Source: Rhodospirillales bacterium (GTDB lineage: Bacteria; Pseudomonadota; Alphaproteobacteria; Rhodospirillales; JANQFP01). Taken from it: 53,514 nt of DNA. The first letter of the stretch is position 1. Each line of letters starts with the position of its first letter. A program made the translations under genes and the position numbers. The notes beneath the pieces are model-generated. The model had not been told where the DNA came from. It was given only the letters and a program-made list of their open reading frames with translations, and did not search any database. Positions 25,350 to 34,580 of this stretch are shown piece by piece. The stretch covers positions 1 through 53,514 of the forward strand of contig JANQFP010000055.1 in assembly GCA_028277795.1 (NCBI GenBank), read 5' to 3'.

Positions 25350-26945
25350 ATGACCGACCTGCTTCACGGCCTGATCGAGAATGCAGCACGGACGCGGCCC
25401 GATAACATCGCGCTCGCGTTCAAGACCGAGTCCATCACCTATGGCGAGCTGTGGCAGCGGTTGGAGGCCCTGGCCGGTGGGCTGGTGGGTATGCACCTGC
25501 AGCGCCGGGATCGGGTCGCCGTCTATCTCGACAAGCGGATCGAGACGGTGGTGACCATCTTCGGCACGGCCGCCGCCGGCGGAGTCTTCGTGCCCGTGAA
25601 TCCGCAACTGAAGGCGCGGCAGGTCACCTACATCCTGCGTGACTGTAACGCTCGCATCCTGGTGACCTCGGTCGAACGCCTGCGCGGGTTGGGAGACACG
25701 CTCGCCGAATGCCCCGACCTCAGGCTCGTGGTCCTCATTGACGGCGAGGGCGCGGATGCGGAGACGGAGACGGGCGGCCCGGCCATCATCTCCTTGGACG
25801 AAGTCCTGGCGGCGGCGGGACCTCACGGTCCACACCGGGCCATCGACATGGATATGACCGCGATCCTCTACACCTCGGGCAGCACGGGGATGCCCAAGGG
25901 GGTCGTGCTGTCCCACCGCAACATGGTGGCCGGCGCCCGCAGCGTGAGCCAGTACCTGGAGAACACCGCGGACGACCGCATTCTCGCCGTCCTTCCGCTC
26001 AGTTTCGACGCCGGTTTCAGCCAGCTCACCACCGGGTTCAATGCCGGCGCCACCGTGGTCCTGATGAACTACCTGCTGCCGCAGGACGTGGTGCGCCAAT
26101 GCGCCGAACATCGCGTCACCGGCATCACCAGCGTTCCGCCGCTGTGGATCCAGTTGTCCGGCCTGGAGTGGCCGGCCGAAGCGGCCGAAAGCATGCGGTA
26201 TTTCGCCAATACGGGCGGGCACATGCCGAGGGCGACCCTCGACAGACTGCGTGCGCTCTTCCCGCGCGCCAGGCCGTATCTGATGTATGGGCTTACCGAG
26301 GCGTTCCGATCCACCTATCTGGACCCGTCCGAGGTGGACCGCCGGCCCGAATCCATCGGCAAGGCCATCCCCAACGCGGAGATCCTGGTCGTACGCGAGG
26401 ACGGTGAAACGTGCCAGCCGGGTGAGCATGGCGAGTTGGTCCACCGCGGCGCTCTGGTGGCACTCGGGTATTGGAATGATCCGGAGCGCACGCAGCAGCG
26501 CTACCGTCCCGCTCCGGGACAACCGGCCGGCATTCCCAACCCGGAGCTGGCGGTCTGGTCGGGGGACGTGGTGCGCACGGACGAGGACGGCTTCATCTAC
26601 TTCGTCGGGCGGGCCGACGAGATGATCAAGACCTCAGGCTACCGTGTCAGCCCGACGGAGGTGGAGGATCTCATCTACGCAACCGGCAAGGTCGGCGAGG
26701 TGGTGGCGTTGGGCATCCCCCATCCCGTCCTCGGCCAGGGGATCGTTGCGGTGGTGACCCCGCCGGCGAACGGGTCACTGGACGTGGACGCCTTGATGAT
26801 GGAGTGCCGGCAGCAGTTGCCGCTCTACATGGTGCCCGGCCTGATCGCCGAGCGGGACGGCATTCCCCGCACGCCCAACGGCAAAATGGATCGCAAGGGA
26901 TTGGCCGATGAGTTCGCCAATGCCTTCCAGGAGGCGGCGCAGTGA
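25350..26945 (+). CDS. AMP-forming acyl ligase, XrtA-associated (TIGR03098-like)
   Basis: 531 aa. ANL motifs: LYTSGSTGMPKGVVLSHRN, LMYGLTEAFRSTYLDP, WSGDVVRTDEDGFIYFVGR, DEMIKTSGYRVSPTEVE and the catalytic lysine in TPNGKMDRKG. The family is a fixed part of exosortase-A polysaccharide loci, with a partner decarboxylase. Here the decarboxylase starts 4 bp before this gene's stop, confirming the pair. It probably adenylates an amino acid and loads an ACP, perhaps the one at 16315-16566, the only other carrier in the locus. Its paralogue at 21300-22868 is tied to glutamate mutase, while this one has no mutase beside it. Confidence 0.9.
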   Translation: MTDLLHGLIENAARTRPDNIALAFKTESITYGELWQRLEALAGGLVGMHLQRRDRVAVYLDKRIETVVTIFGTAAAGGVFVPVNPQLKARQVTYILRDCNARILVTSVERLRGLGDTLAECPDLRLVVLIDGEGADAETETGGPAIISLDEVLAAAGPHGPHRAIDMDMTAILYTSGSTGMPKGVVLSHRNMVAGARSVSQYLENTADDRILAVLPLSFDAGFSQLTTGFNAGATVVLMNYLLPQDVVRQCAEHRVTGITSVPPLWIQLSGLEWPAEAAESMRYFANTGGHMPRATLDRLRALFPRARPYLMYGLTEAFRSTYLDPSEVDRRPESIGKAIPNAEILVVREDGETCQPGEHGELVHRGALVALGYWNDPERTQQRYRPAPGQPAGIPNPELAVWSGDVVRTDEDGFIYFVGRADEMIKTSGYRVSPTEVEDLIYATGKVGEVVALGIPHPVLGQGIVAVVTPPANGSLDVDALMMECRQQLPLYMVPGLIAERDGIPRTPNGKMDRKGLADEFANAFQEAAQ

Positions 26946-28180
26946 GCGCCGACGGATCGGCCGCACACCCAGCGATTGACGCATTCCCCGTGATAGACGG
27001 CTGCCTTGCGGTCGGCGGCATGCCGCTGACGCGCTTGGCCGAGCGGGTGGGAGCCACGCCGTTTTTTGCCTACGATCGGAACCTGTTGACCCGGCGCATC
27101 GAGCACCTGCGCCGCTGCCTCCCGGACGATGTCCATCTCCATTACGCGATCAAGGCCAATCCGATGCCCGCCGTGGTCCAGCATCTGGCGCCGCTGGTGG
27201 ACGGCTTCGACGTGGCGTCGGCCCTCGAGATGAAGGTGGCATTGGATACGCCGATCGAGCCCGATCGGGTCAGTTTCGCCGGTCCCGGCAAGACTGCAGG
27301 GGAGTTGTCCCAAGCCATTGCGGCGGGCATCGTCATCCATGTGGAATCCGAAAACGAGATGCGCGCCTTGGCGGCGCGGGCGACCGCCAACGGCGGCCGC
27401 CCACGGGTGGCCATCCGCGTCAATCCGGACTTCGAGCTCAAAGCGTCGGGCATGCGCATGGGCGGCGGCGCGCAGCAGTTCGGCGTCGATGCCGAGCGGG
27501 TTCCCCAGATGCTGGGTGAGCTGGCCACCCTCGACCTCGAGTTCGTCGGCTTCCACCTGTTCGCTGGATCCCAGAACCTGCACGCGGATATCCTGCAGGA
27601 CGTTCAGGGGAAGATCATCGATCTGTCTTTGGCTCTGGCCGAGCGCGCACCCGCGCCGGTGCGCCACCTGAACATCGGCGGCGGCTTCGGCATACCCTAT
27701 TTCCCCAAGGACCAGCCGCTCGACCTGGCGGCGGTGGGCGACAACCTGGAGCGCCTGATGTCGCGGGTGCGGACCGCCCTGCCCGAGGCCGTGGTGATCG
27801 TCGAGCTGGGCCGCTACATCGTCGGCGAATGCGGCGTTTACGTGACCCGCGTTGTCGACCGCAAGGAATCACGGGGAGAGGTCTTCCTGATCACCGACGG
27901 CGGTCTCCATCACCAGCTTGCCGCGTCCGGCAACTTCGGTCAGGTGATCCGCCGCAACTACCCCGTGGCCATCGGCAACCGCATGGGCGAGTCGGCGGCG
28001 GAGACGGCGAGTGTGGTCGGCTGCCTGTGCACACCTCTCGACCTGTTGGCTGACAAGGTGGCGCTGCCTCGTGCCGAGACCGACGATCTGGTCGTCGTCT
28101 TCCAGTCCGGCGCCTACGGGCTGACGGCGAGCCCGACCGCCTTCCTCAGTCACCCGGCACCGGCCGAGGTCTTGGTCTGA
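26942..28180 (+). CDS. PLP-dependent decarboxylase, XrtA-associated (TIGR03099-like)
   Basis: 412 aa starting with a GTG at 26942 that overlaps the ligase stop (GTGA). The PLP lysine is K71 in HYAIKANPMP. The phosphate-binding NIGGGFGIPYF, VELGRYIVGECGVYV and the late C...D pair in GCLCTPLD fit fold-III decarboxylases. The C-terminal YGLTASPTAFLSHPAPAE is shared almost word for word with the paralogue at 16842-18098. Members are thought to decarboxylate an amino acid, possibly on a carrier protein. With aspartate as substrate the product would be beta-alanyl-ACP (speculation). Transcribed toward the amidotransferase, which is convergent. Confidence 0.9.
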   Translation: MSADGSAAHPAIDAFPVIDGCLAVGGMPLTRLAERVGATPFFAYDRNLLTRRIEHLRRCLPDDVHLHYAIKANPMPAVVQHLAPLVDGFDVASALEMKVALDTPIEPDRVSFAGPGKTAGELSQAIAAGIVIHVESENEMRALAARATANGGRPRVAIRVNPDFELKASGMRMGGGAQQFGVDAERVPQMLGELATLDLEFVGFHLFAGSQNLHADILQDVQGKIIDLSLALAERAPAPVRHLNIGGGFGIPYFPKDQPLDLAAVGDNLERLMSRVRTALPEAVVIVELGRYIVGECGVYVTRVVDRKESRGEVFLITDGGLHHQLAASGNFGQVIRRNYPVAIGNRMGESAAETASVVGCLCTPLDLLADKVALPRAETDDLVVVFQSGAYGLTASPTAFLSHPAPAEVLV

Positions 28181-28210
28181 GCTCCCGGCGGCAGCCGGCC
28201 GGCAAACGCG

Positions 28211-30082
28211 TCACGTCTGGACCGGGGGCCGCGACTGCAGCCACAGCTCCAGCATGACAAGGTCCCAGGCGACGCTTTGGATTGCCGGGTCGTCGGCGCG
28301 GCGAAGAGTGTCGATCGCCGAGTCGAGGAATGATGCGGCAAACCATGGGCGTTTCTTGAGATCGCCCAAGGCGTCGCAGAACAGATCGGTCAGCCCCCCG
28401 TGCGAGGCCACGTACTCGAGGAACGGGAGGCCGAATCCATGCTTTTGCTTGGTCAGGATCTCTTGGGGCAGGAAGTCGCGGACCGCGTGCGTGTAGAACC
28501 AGCGGAGCTTGCCGCCTCGCATCAGAAGTTCGGGATCGATGGTCGCCGAGAACTCCGCCAGCTCGTCGTCGAGAAACGGGTACCGGACGCGCACGCCCGC
28601 CAACTCGCACATGCGCCCGACCTTACGCAGGTCGCTGTCGGCAAGGGTGATGCGCAGGTCGAACTGGAACATGCGGTGGACTTTCGACCCGGAGCACGTG
28701 CTGTCGTAGATGGCGTTGACGAATGCGATCGTGCGGTGCGGGTCGATCTCACGGAGAGCGTCAGGCGCGAACGTCTGCACGGGGTCCAGGTGCCTGAAGA
28801 TATTGTCCATGGTCATGCGCTCGGGCACGGTCATGGACGCATAGTCGACGTAGTTGGCGGCGCGGCGGAACAGGTGCACCCGGTCGCGTATGGGTAGATT
28901 GGCGACAACGGGGCCGATCAACCCGTGCCGCAGCCAGGCCGGCAGCCGTCGATAGTGATCGAACACGCCATCCTTGACGTAGCGAGAATTGCCGCCAAAC
29001 AGCTCGTCACCGCCGTCGCCGGCGAGCATTACCTGGACGCCGGCCTCCTTGGCGCGCAAGGCACAGAAATAGGCGGGGATGTTGGAGGAATTGGCGAAGG
29101 GCTCGTCGTAGATGGTGGTCGCGTCCCGGACGATCGAGAACAGGTCATCCGGTGTCGTGTAGTAGACCGTGTGGTCGGTACGAAATTGATCGGCCGCGAT
29201 CTTGGCATAGGGGGTCTCGTCGAAGCCCGGTGTGTCGAATCCTATGGTGAACGTACGGGCCTGTCCGGGTCGGGTGATTTCGGCCAGCAGCCCGGCCACC
29301 GTACTGCTGTCCAGGCCCCCGCTCAGGAAGGCGCCGACGGACGCCGTGTCCTCACCTGTCAAGGACCCCGCCACGGCGGCCCGTAAGCGGGTCATCAGTT
29401 CGGACGACAGCGCCTCGACGTCGGTGCGGCCTTGCTCGCGGTACGGCATGTGCCAATAGGGCCGTACCTCGATCCGGCCACGGTCGTAGACGATACACTC
29501 GCCCGGGACCAGCTTCCTCTGCTCTTCGTAGACGGTGTGCGGGGCCGGGATCCGGTCGACGAAATAGAGAAACTCGTAAACGGTCTGGGGGGCGATGGTC
29601 GCTCCGACGTCGGGATGGGCGCGTACGGCGTCGGTCGTCGAACCGAACACGAGCCCGCCGGCATGACTGCCGGAGTAACACAGGGTCTGGATTCCCCACC
29701 GGTCGACGGCCAGCAGTGCGCGGTCCGCCTCGCTGTCGATCACTGCCAGCGAGAAGGATCCGCGCAGGCCCTCGAGCAACGCCGGTCCCAGGTCGCGATA
29801 GGCGGCGATCAACGTATGCGCGTGACCTCGCTCGCCGGCCATCCGTGCACGATCCCCGTCGACCCATACCGGGTATCCCTCGACGGCGGCCCACAATCCA
29901 TCGTCTGCCGTCCATGTCCCGGTCATCGTATCCGAACGCATGGCGAGGGCCGCGCGGACGCCCGTGACCGCCCCCTGGACCGAGACCCCGTGATTCGGCA
30001 GGGCGTTCGCCATCGAGTCCAGGAGTTCTCCCGGCTTGCCGCCCGCCATTTCCCGACCGATCCAACCGCACAGCCCACTCAC
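28211..30082 (-). CDS. Asparagine-synthase family amidotransferase/amide ligase
   Basis: 623 aa. The N-terminal half is a class II glutamine-amidotransferase domain, and the C-terminal half an ATP-pyrophosphatase with the PPi loop FLSGGLDSSTVAGLL, VMLAGDGGDELFGG and RYPFLDDELAEF. It would form an amide on a carboxylate through an acyl-adenylate. Similar enzymes are frequent in exosortase-A loci. The start is a GTG giving V/M-S-G-L-C-G, so the cysteine that should be residue 2 is residue 5. A CTG at 30073-30071 would place it at residue 2. Either the glutaminase is inactive, as in beta-lactam synthetase, or translation starts at the CTG. Confidence 0.85.
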   Translation of the reverse strand: MSGLCGWIGREMAGGKPGELLDSMANALPNHGVSVQGAVTGVRAALAMRSDTMTGTWTADDGLWAAVEGYPVWVDGDRARMAGERGHAHTLIAAYRDLGPALLEGLRGSFSLAVIDSEADRALLAVDRWGIQTLCYSGSHAGGLVFGSTTDAVRAHPDVGATIAPQTVYEFLYFVDRIPAPHTVYEEQRKLVPGECIVYDRGRIEVRPYWHMPYREQGRTDVEALSSELMTRLRAAVAGSLTGEDTASVGAFLSGGLDSSTVAGLLAEITRPGQARTFTIGFDTPGFDETPYAKIAADQFRTDHTVYYTTPDDLFSIVRDATTIYDEPFANSSNIPAYFCALRAKEAGVQVMLAGDGGDELFGGNSRYVKDGVFDHYRRLPAWLRHGLIGPVVANLPIRDRVHLFRRAANYVDYASMTVPERMTMDNIFRHLDPVQTFAPDALREIDPHRTIAFVNAIYDSTCSGSKVHRMFQFDLRITLADSDLRKVGRMCELAGVRVRYPFLDDELAEFSATIDPELLMRGGKLRWFYTHAVRDFLPQEILTKQKHGFGLPFLEYVASHGGLTDLFCDALGDLKKRPWFAASFLDSAIDTLRRADDPAIQSVAWDLVMLELWLQSRPPVQT

Positions 30083-30159
30083 CGGATCACCAGCCTTCTA
30101 AGCGCTTCGAATGCGACAGAGATTCCCGAGACAAGAAACACGGCATAAAAACGGAGACT

Positions 30160-31257
30160 TCAACGGCCAGTAATCAGATTCCAGGCGGAACGGAACTTCG
30201 CCCCGCCAATGTGCCGCAAGGCAAGACGCCGTCCCATGAACGAATGTTTGTTGAAAGACAGGATGCCCCATCTCTCTCGCCTGCCGGTCATCCATTCCTG
30301 TTTGTAGGGATCGTCGCCAATGCCGTAATCGATTTCTTTGACGTGATCTTCGTCGATCAAATGCCGCAAGACGTAAAGGCTCAGGACTCCTCCCACGGAC
30401 AGGTTGCGCGGCGCTCGTTCGTCGAAGGAGCTCTTGTACATGATCGCGACACCGCCGGAGACGAAATACAGAACGCTCGATACCGGTTGTCCATCCAAGA
30501 ACAGATTGGCGAGCCGCAACGATCCGTCACGGGCGCAGCTCCGCATGAGAGTCGGCACGAAATCGGGATACTGCTCGGGTTCTTTCCAGCTTGCGGCATA
30601 AACCGCCTGATAGGCGGCGATGGCTTCGTCGAGGCCGCTCTCGTCGGTTACCAGCTCGTAGGTGCATGTTTCGGACCGCGTCAGTTTGCGGGCCTTCCAA
30701 GCCAATGTCCGGCGAATTCTTTTGCCACGGCTGGCCACGTAGTCGTCGAAGGACCGACCGTCGACGGTCTCGTACCAGTTGCCCTGCTGGAAGAACGTCT
30801 GCACGGAGTTCCCCGCCGCTTCCAGCGCATCGACCACCATCGGGAACTCAGGATCTTGGGGGTCGAGCATTTTGAACGACAGCACGTCCCAGCGTGGCCG
30901 GTCGTCGGCCATGGCCTGGACGATGGTGCCGATCACGGCGCGCGGGTCATCGGCCGTATCCGTGACCAACGGGCCGGAATACAAGGTGTAGAAATTCTCG
31001 AAAGCGGCGAGGACACGCGCCCCGGGGAAGGTCGCGTCTTCCGCCGGCACCCGCATCACGTACATGCCCAACGGAGTCCCGCCATCGTCGGATTCGGCCG
31101 TGTAGATGCGCAGTTCATCGCCGGGGTCGCTGGCAGTCTCGGTCAGGCACCGGTACCAGGACAAGCTGTGAAAGAAGTTTCTTTCCCCGGCTTCAGCAAA
31201 GAGGCGATCGTATTCTGGGGGCAACGCGTCGAGGCTAGAATAGATCCGTGCGCGCAT
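30160..31257 (-). CDS. FemAB/GNAT protein, XrtA/PEP-CTERM-associated
   Basis: 365 aa from the ATG at 31257; a GTG at 31281 is possible but less well placed. Two tandem GNAT-like domains are present, with the conserved RGKRIRRTLAWKARKL helix, then ANLFLDGQPVSSVLYFV and DYGIGDDPYKQEWM near the end. These are the markers of the BioF2/FemAB-like family linked to exosortase-A loci. FemAB enzymes add amino acids from tRNA to peptidoglycan; the donor in this locus is not known and could be an amino-acyl carrier protein (inference). It is upstream of the amidotransferase on the same strand with a 77-bp gap, so one operon is likely. Confidence 0.85.
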   Translation of the reverse strand: MRARIYSSLDALPPEYDRLFAEAGERNFFHSLSWYRCLTETASDPGDELRIYTAESDDGGTPLGMYVMRVPAEDATFPGARVLAAFENFYTLYSGPLVTDTADDPRAVIGTIVQAMADDRPRWDVLSFKMLDPQDPEFPMVVDALEAAGNSVQTFFQQGNWYETVDGRSFDDYVASRGKRIRRTLAWKARKLTRSETCTYELVTDESGLDEAIAAYQAVYAASWKEPEQYPDFVPTLMRSCARDGSLRLANLFLDGQPVSSVLYFVSGGVAIMYKSSFDERAPRNLSVGGVLSLYVLRHLIDEDHVKEIDYGIGDDPYKQEWMTGRRERWGILSFNKHSFMGRRLALRHIGGAKFRSAWNLITGR

Positions 31258-31500
31258 GGTGCCATCCCAATGTGCCGCCACCGCTGGGGTGGTGGACGCT
31301 CAATCTCATCCACAATTTTTCCTGGCGGTTCGGCGTGGGTCCCAGCGGAGAGGGACCGGCTCGATATGTACACTGCGGTCTGACGATGCAGCAAGGCCAT
31401 TAACCCGCCAAGCCACCCGCCCGGACGCGGCTGATCCGCTTCCGCGCACCATGGAATTCGTCCGCCAGCGCGACGTGGTCAGGCTGTCGAGAAACCGCGG

Positions 31501-34266
31501 TCAGCCGACCGACGCAACATCTGCGGCGGTGGCCGGAGCCTCGGCCGAGGGAAGGGTGAAAAAGAAAGCGGCGCCCTCGCCCGGGGTGCTCTCCACCCAA
31601 ATCCGGCCGTCGAGGTGTTCGATGATCGCCTTGCAGATGGCCAGACCCAGGCCTGAGCCCATGGGATTGCCCGTCTCGCCCTCGCGCAACTGATGGAACT
31701 TGTCGAAGATGGCCATTTGGTCGCTCTCGGCAATGCCGGGACCGTTGTCGCGGACGCACACGGTCACGCCGTCGTTCCGGGCCTCGATACCGACGACGAC
31801 CCACCCCGTGTCCGGCGGGCAGAACTTCTCGGCGTTGGACAGCAGGTTGATGACCACCTGCATCAGCAGGTCGCGGTCGCCGCGCACGAGCGGAACATGG
31901 TCGGCCAGGTTGGTGCTGAGCCGGATGCTCTTGTCGTCGAACAAGTGGTGGAGGGTGGCCACGGCGTCTTCCAGCACCTCCTTCAGATTGACGTCGACCA
32001 TTTGCCATTCCATGCGGCCCGCCTCGATCTTGGCCATGTCCAGAACGTCGTTGATCAGGCGCGTCAGGCGCTCGCTCTCGCGGATGATGATGCTGAGGAA
32101 GTTGCGGCGCTCCTCGTCGTCGATGTCGGGGGAATCGTGGAGGATCTCGGAGAACGAGCGGATCGAGGTGAGCGGCGTGCGGAGCTCGTGGGTCACCGTC
32201 GACAGGAACTCGTCCTTGAGCCGGTCCAGCTCCTTGAGGCGCTCGTTGGCGGCCCGGATCTCGGCCGTCGCCTGCTCCAGCTCCTGGGACTTCTGCTCCA
32301 ACTGCCGGCTGTACTCCAGAACCTGGGAGGTCTCGTCCAGGATCTCCATGATCTCGTCCAGGCTGACGCTCTCGCCCTTGACCGTCGAGGCCACCATCAC
32401 CCGCGCAGACGCAGCGCCGATGGTGCCGGCCAATAGACGCTCGGCGAACTGCACCAATTCGGCGTCGGCCTGGCCCACCCGCTCGAGGTCGATGCCCCGG
32501 TTCATGGCGTACTGGGCGAAGGTCTCGTCGGCCCGCTCGCGTCCGATGAAACGCGCCGCCAGATTGCACAGATCGGCGATGGCCGCGGTGCCCCGCCACA
32601 ACTGCGCGCTGGCCCCCGTGTCGGTGCGCTTGAAGACGTCGACGAAAAGGGCGGCCTGGATGCGTTCCAGGGTGCTTTGCCGGCTGAGCAGGGAGACCCC
32701 GACGTATCCGGCGATGTTGGCCAGCAGGCTCCAGAACAAGGCATGGGAGATCTGACCCAGTCCCTCCAGCCCGAACAAGGCGTACGGCTTGAGCAGGGCG
32801 ATGCCGAAGGGACCCTGATCGACCAGTTCGACCGGCAGCCACCCCGAGCGGGCAAAGGCTGGCAGCAGCAGGGTGTAGCCCCACACCAGGAAGCCGGCCG
32901 AAAGCCCGGTGACGGCGCCGCGGTGGGTGCCGCCCTTCCAATAGATGCCGCCGATGATGGCGGGCGCGAACTGGGCGGCGGCGGCGAACGAGACCAGGCC
33001 GATGGTGACCAGGGCATAAGATTCGCCGATCAGATGGTAGTACAGGTAGCCGAGGATCAGGATGATGATGATGGTGGTTCGCCGGATGGCCTTGAGCAGG
33101 CCCGACACGTCCTCATGCTCGGAGAGGTGCAGCCACGCGAAACGCAGCAGCAACGGCATGACCAGGTCGTTGCACACCATCGTGCTGAGGGCGATGGAGG
33201 CGACGATGACCATGCCGGTGGCCGCCGACAGCCCGCCGATGAAGGCGAACAGGGCCAGCCCCGGGCGCTGCTCGGCCATGGGCAGGGCGAGTACGAAGGT
33301 GTCGGCGTCCACGCCGCCCCCGGAGAAATGGAGCAGGCCGCCGAAGGCGATGGGCAGCACGAAAAGATTGATGGCGAAAAGGTAGAGCGGAAACACCCAC
33401 AAGGCGGTCTTCAGGTGGCGCTCATCGGTGTTCTCCACCACCGTCACCTGGAACTGTCGGGGCAGCAGCACGATGGCCGCCATGGACAGGATGGTCAGCG
33501 GCACCCATCCCCCGCCGGTGGCGTCCAGGGACATCAGCGCGCGCATCTCGGGGTGGGCGGCCGCCTGTCCGAAAAGGTCGCCGAAGCCGTCGAACAGACC
33601 GAAGGTGACGAAGACGCCCACGGCCAGGAACGCCAGGAGCTTGACCACCGATTCGAAGGCGATCGCCGCCACCATGCCTTCGTGGTGCTCGGTGGCGTCG
33701 ATATGGCGGGTGCCGAACAGGATGGAGAACACCGCCATCAGCAGGGCCACGTAGAAGGCCGTGTCGGCGAACATGGACCCGCCGAGAAGGTCCGGCGACG
33801 AGGTCACGTCCGGGTAGTGCAGGAGCACGTTGAAGCTGACCGACACCGCCTTCAGCTGCAGGGAGATGTAAGGCATGATTCCGACCACGGCGATCACCGT
33901 CACCAGGCCGCCCAGCCGGTGGCTCTTGCCGTAGCGCGACGAGATGAAGTCGGCGATGGACGTGATGTGGTGCATCTTGCTGATGCGGATGATCTTGCGC
34001 AGCACGAACCAGCCGAGGGCGAAGGTCAGGGTGGGGCCGAGGTAGATGGGCAGGAAGCCCACGCCGCTGGAGGCGGCCCGGCCGACACTCCCGTAGAAGG
34101 TCCACGAGGTGCAGTAGACGGCGATGGACAGGGCGTAGATGTACGGGTTGGCGATTAGGCTGCGGCCGGTGTCGGCGCGGCGGTCGCCGTAGTACGCGAT
34201 GGCGAACAGCAGGCACAGGTAGCCGAACGATGTGACGATGATGAGCCAGCCCGGTAGCATCCCCAA
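31501..34266 (-). CDS. SLC5 symporter-type sensor histidine kinase (CrbS/CbrA-like)
   Basis: 921 aa. The first about 520 residues form a sodium:solute-symporter fold with about 13 membrane helices (YALSIAVYCTSWTFYGSVGR is typical). A linker and a coiled coil near 655-685 lead to the kinase core: H-box THELRTPLTS with H693, N-box VVINLLSNAEKF, G1 DNGPGIAESDQ and G2 GSGLGLAI. The protein probably senses or transports an organic acid or amino acid and phosphorylates a response regulator. No transcription-factor-type regulator is beside it; the CheY-like protein at 36716-37090 is a candidate partner. The small membrane protein upstream is 7 bp away. Confidence 0.93.
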   Translation of the reverse strand: MGMLPGWLIIVTSFGYLCLLFAIAYYGDRRADTGRSLIANPYIYALSIAVYCTSWTFYGSVGRAASSGVGFLPIYLGPTLTFALGWFVLRKIIRISKMHHITSIADFISSRYGKSHRLGGLVTVIAVVGIMPYISLQLKAVSVSFNVLLHYPDVTSSPDLLGGSMFADTAFYVALLMAVFSILFGTRHIDATEHHEGMVAAIAFESVVKLLAFLAVGVFVTFGLFDGFGDLFGQAAAHPEMRALMSLDATGGGWVPLTILSMAAIVLLPRQFQVTVVENTDERHLKTALWVFPLYLFAINLFVLPIAFGGLLHFSGGGVDADTFVLALPMAEQRPGLALFAFIGGLSAATGMVIVASIALSTMVCNDLVMPLLLRFAWLHLSEHEDVSGLLKAIRRTTIIIILILGYLYYHLIGESYALVTIGLVSFAAAAQFAPAIIGGIYWKGGTHRGAVTGLSAGFLVWGYTLLLPAFARSGWLPVELVDQGPFGIALLKPYALFGLEGLGQISHALFWSLLANIAGYVGVSLLSRQSTLERIQAALFVDVFKRTDTGASAQLWRGTAAIADLCNLAARFIGRERADETFAQYAMNRGIDLERVGQADAELVQFAERLLAGTIGAASARVMVASTVKGESVSLDEIMEILDETSQVLEYSRQLEQKSQELEQATAEIRAANERLKELDRLKDEFLSTVTHELRTPLTSIRSFSEILHDSPDIDDEERRNFLSIIIRESERLTRLINDVLDMAKIEAGRMEWQMVDVNLKEVLEDAVATLHHLFDDKSIRLSTNLADHVPLVRGDRDLLMQVVINLLSNAEKFCPPDTGWVVVGIEARNDGVTVCVRDNGPGIAESDQMAIFDKFHQLREGETGNPMGSGLGLAICKAIIEHLDGRIWVESTPGEGAAFFFTLPSAEAPATAADVASVG

Positions 34267-34273
34267 GCCTCGG

Positions 34274-34534
34274 TCAGATGGAATAGTTGGGCGTTCTGGA
34301 TTGCCCGGTCGGCGGCTCCTCGGAATCCTCGCGGGCCCGCCGCTCGGCGGCCATGGCCATGAACCCGATCAACACCGCCCATGCCGCGAACAGATAGAGG
34401 TAGAGCAGAGGAATCCCCCAAACGGTGACCTCGGCGCCGGCATCGAACACGTCCAGCAGTGGCGGTGTGAACATGGCCAGCCCGAGAAGAAACAGGGCCA
34501 CCATCCGCTCGCCTCGGCTGCCTGTTTCGTTCAT
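34274..34534 (-). CDS. Small two-helix membrane protein beside the SLC5 kinase (DUF3311-like)
   Basis: 86 aa. Two hydrophobic segments (MVALFLLGLAMFTPPLLDVF and GIPLLYLYLFAAWAVLIGFMAMA) are separated by a short polar turn, and a charged tail follows. Proteins like this precede sodium:solute symporters, where they help assembly or transport, so it is likely an accessory subunit of the symporter-kinase 7 bp downstream. The family assignment rests on size, topology and position; the sequence match is loose. Confidence 0.65.
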   Translation of the reverse strand: MNETGSRGERMVALFLLGLAMFTPPLLDVFDAGAEVTVWGIPLLYLYLFAAWAVLIGFMAMAAERRAREDSEEPPTGQSRTPNYSI

Positions 34535-34580
34535 CGCCCGTCCTCCCGATTGGACTGCCCGTAGGGCCCGCGGTAGGGCC

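Noticed and set aside
31400..32941. Minus-strand 513-residue frame overlapping the kinase
   Set aside because: It is an Arg/Pro/Gly-rich shadow of the symporter-kinase in another frame, with no fold.
32677..34158. 493-residue plus-strand frame opposite the symporter domain
   Set aside because: Gln/Glu/His-rich shadow with no domain, opposite a well-supported membrane protein.
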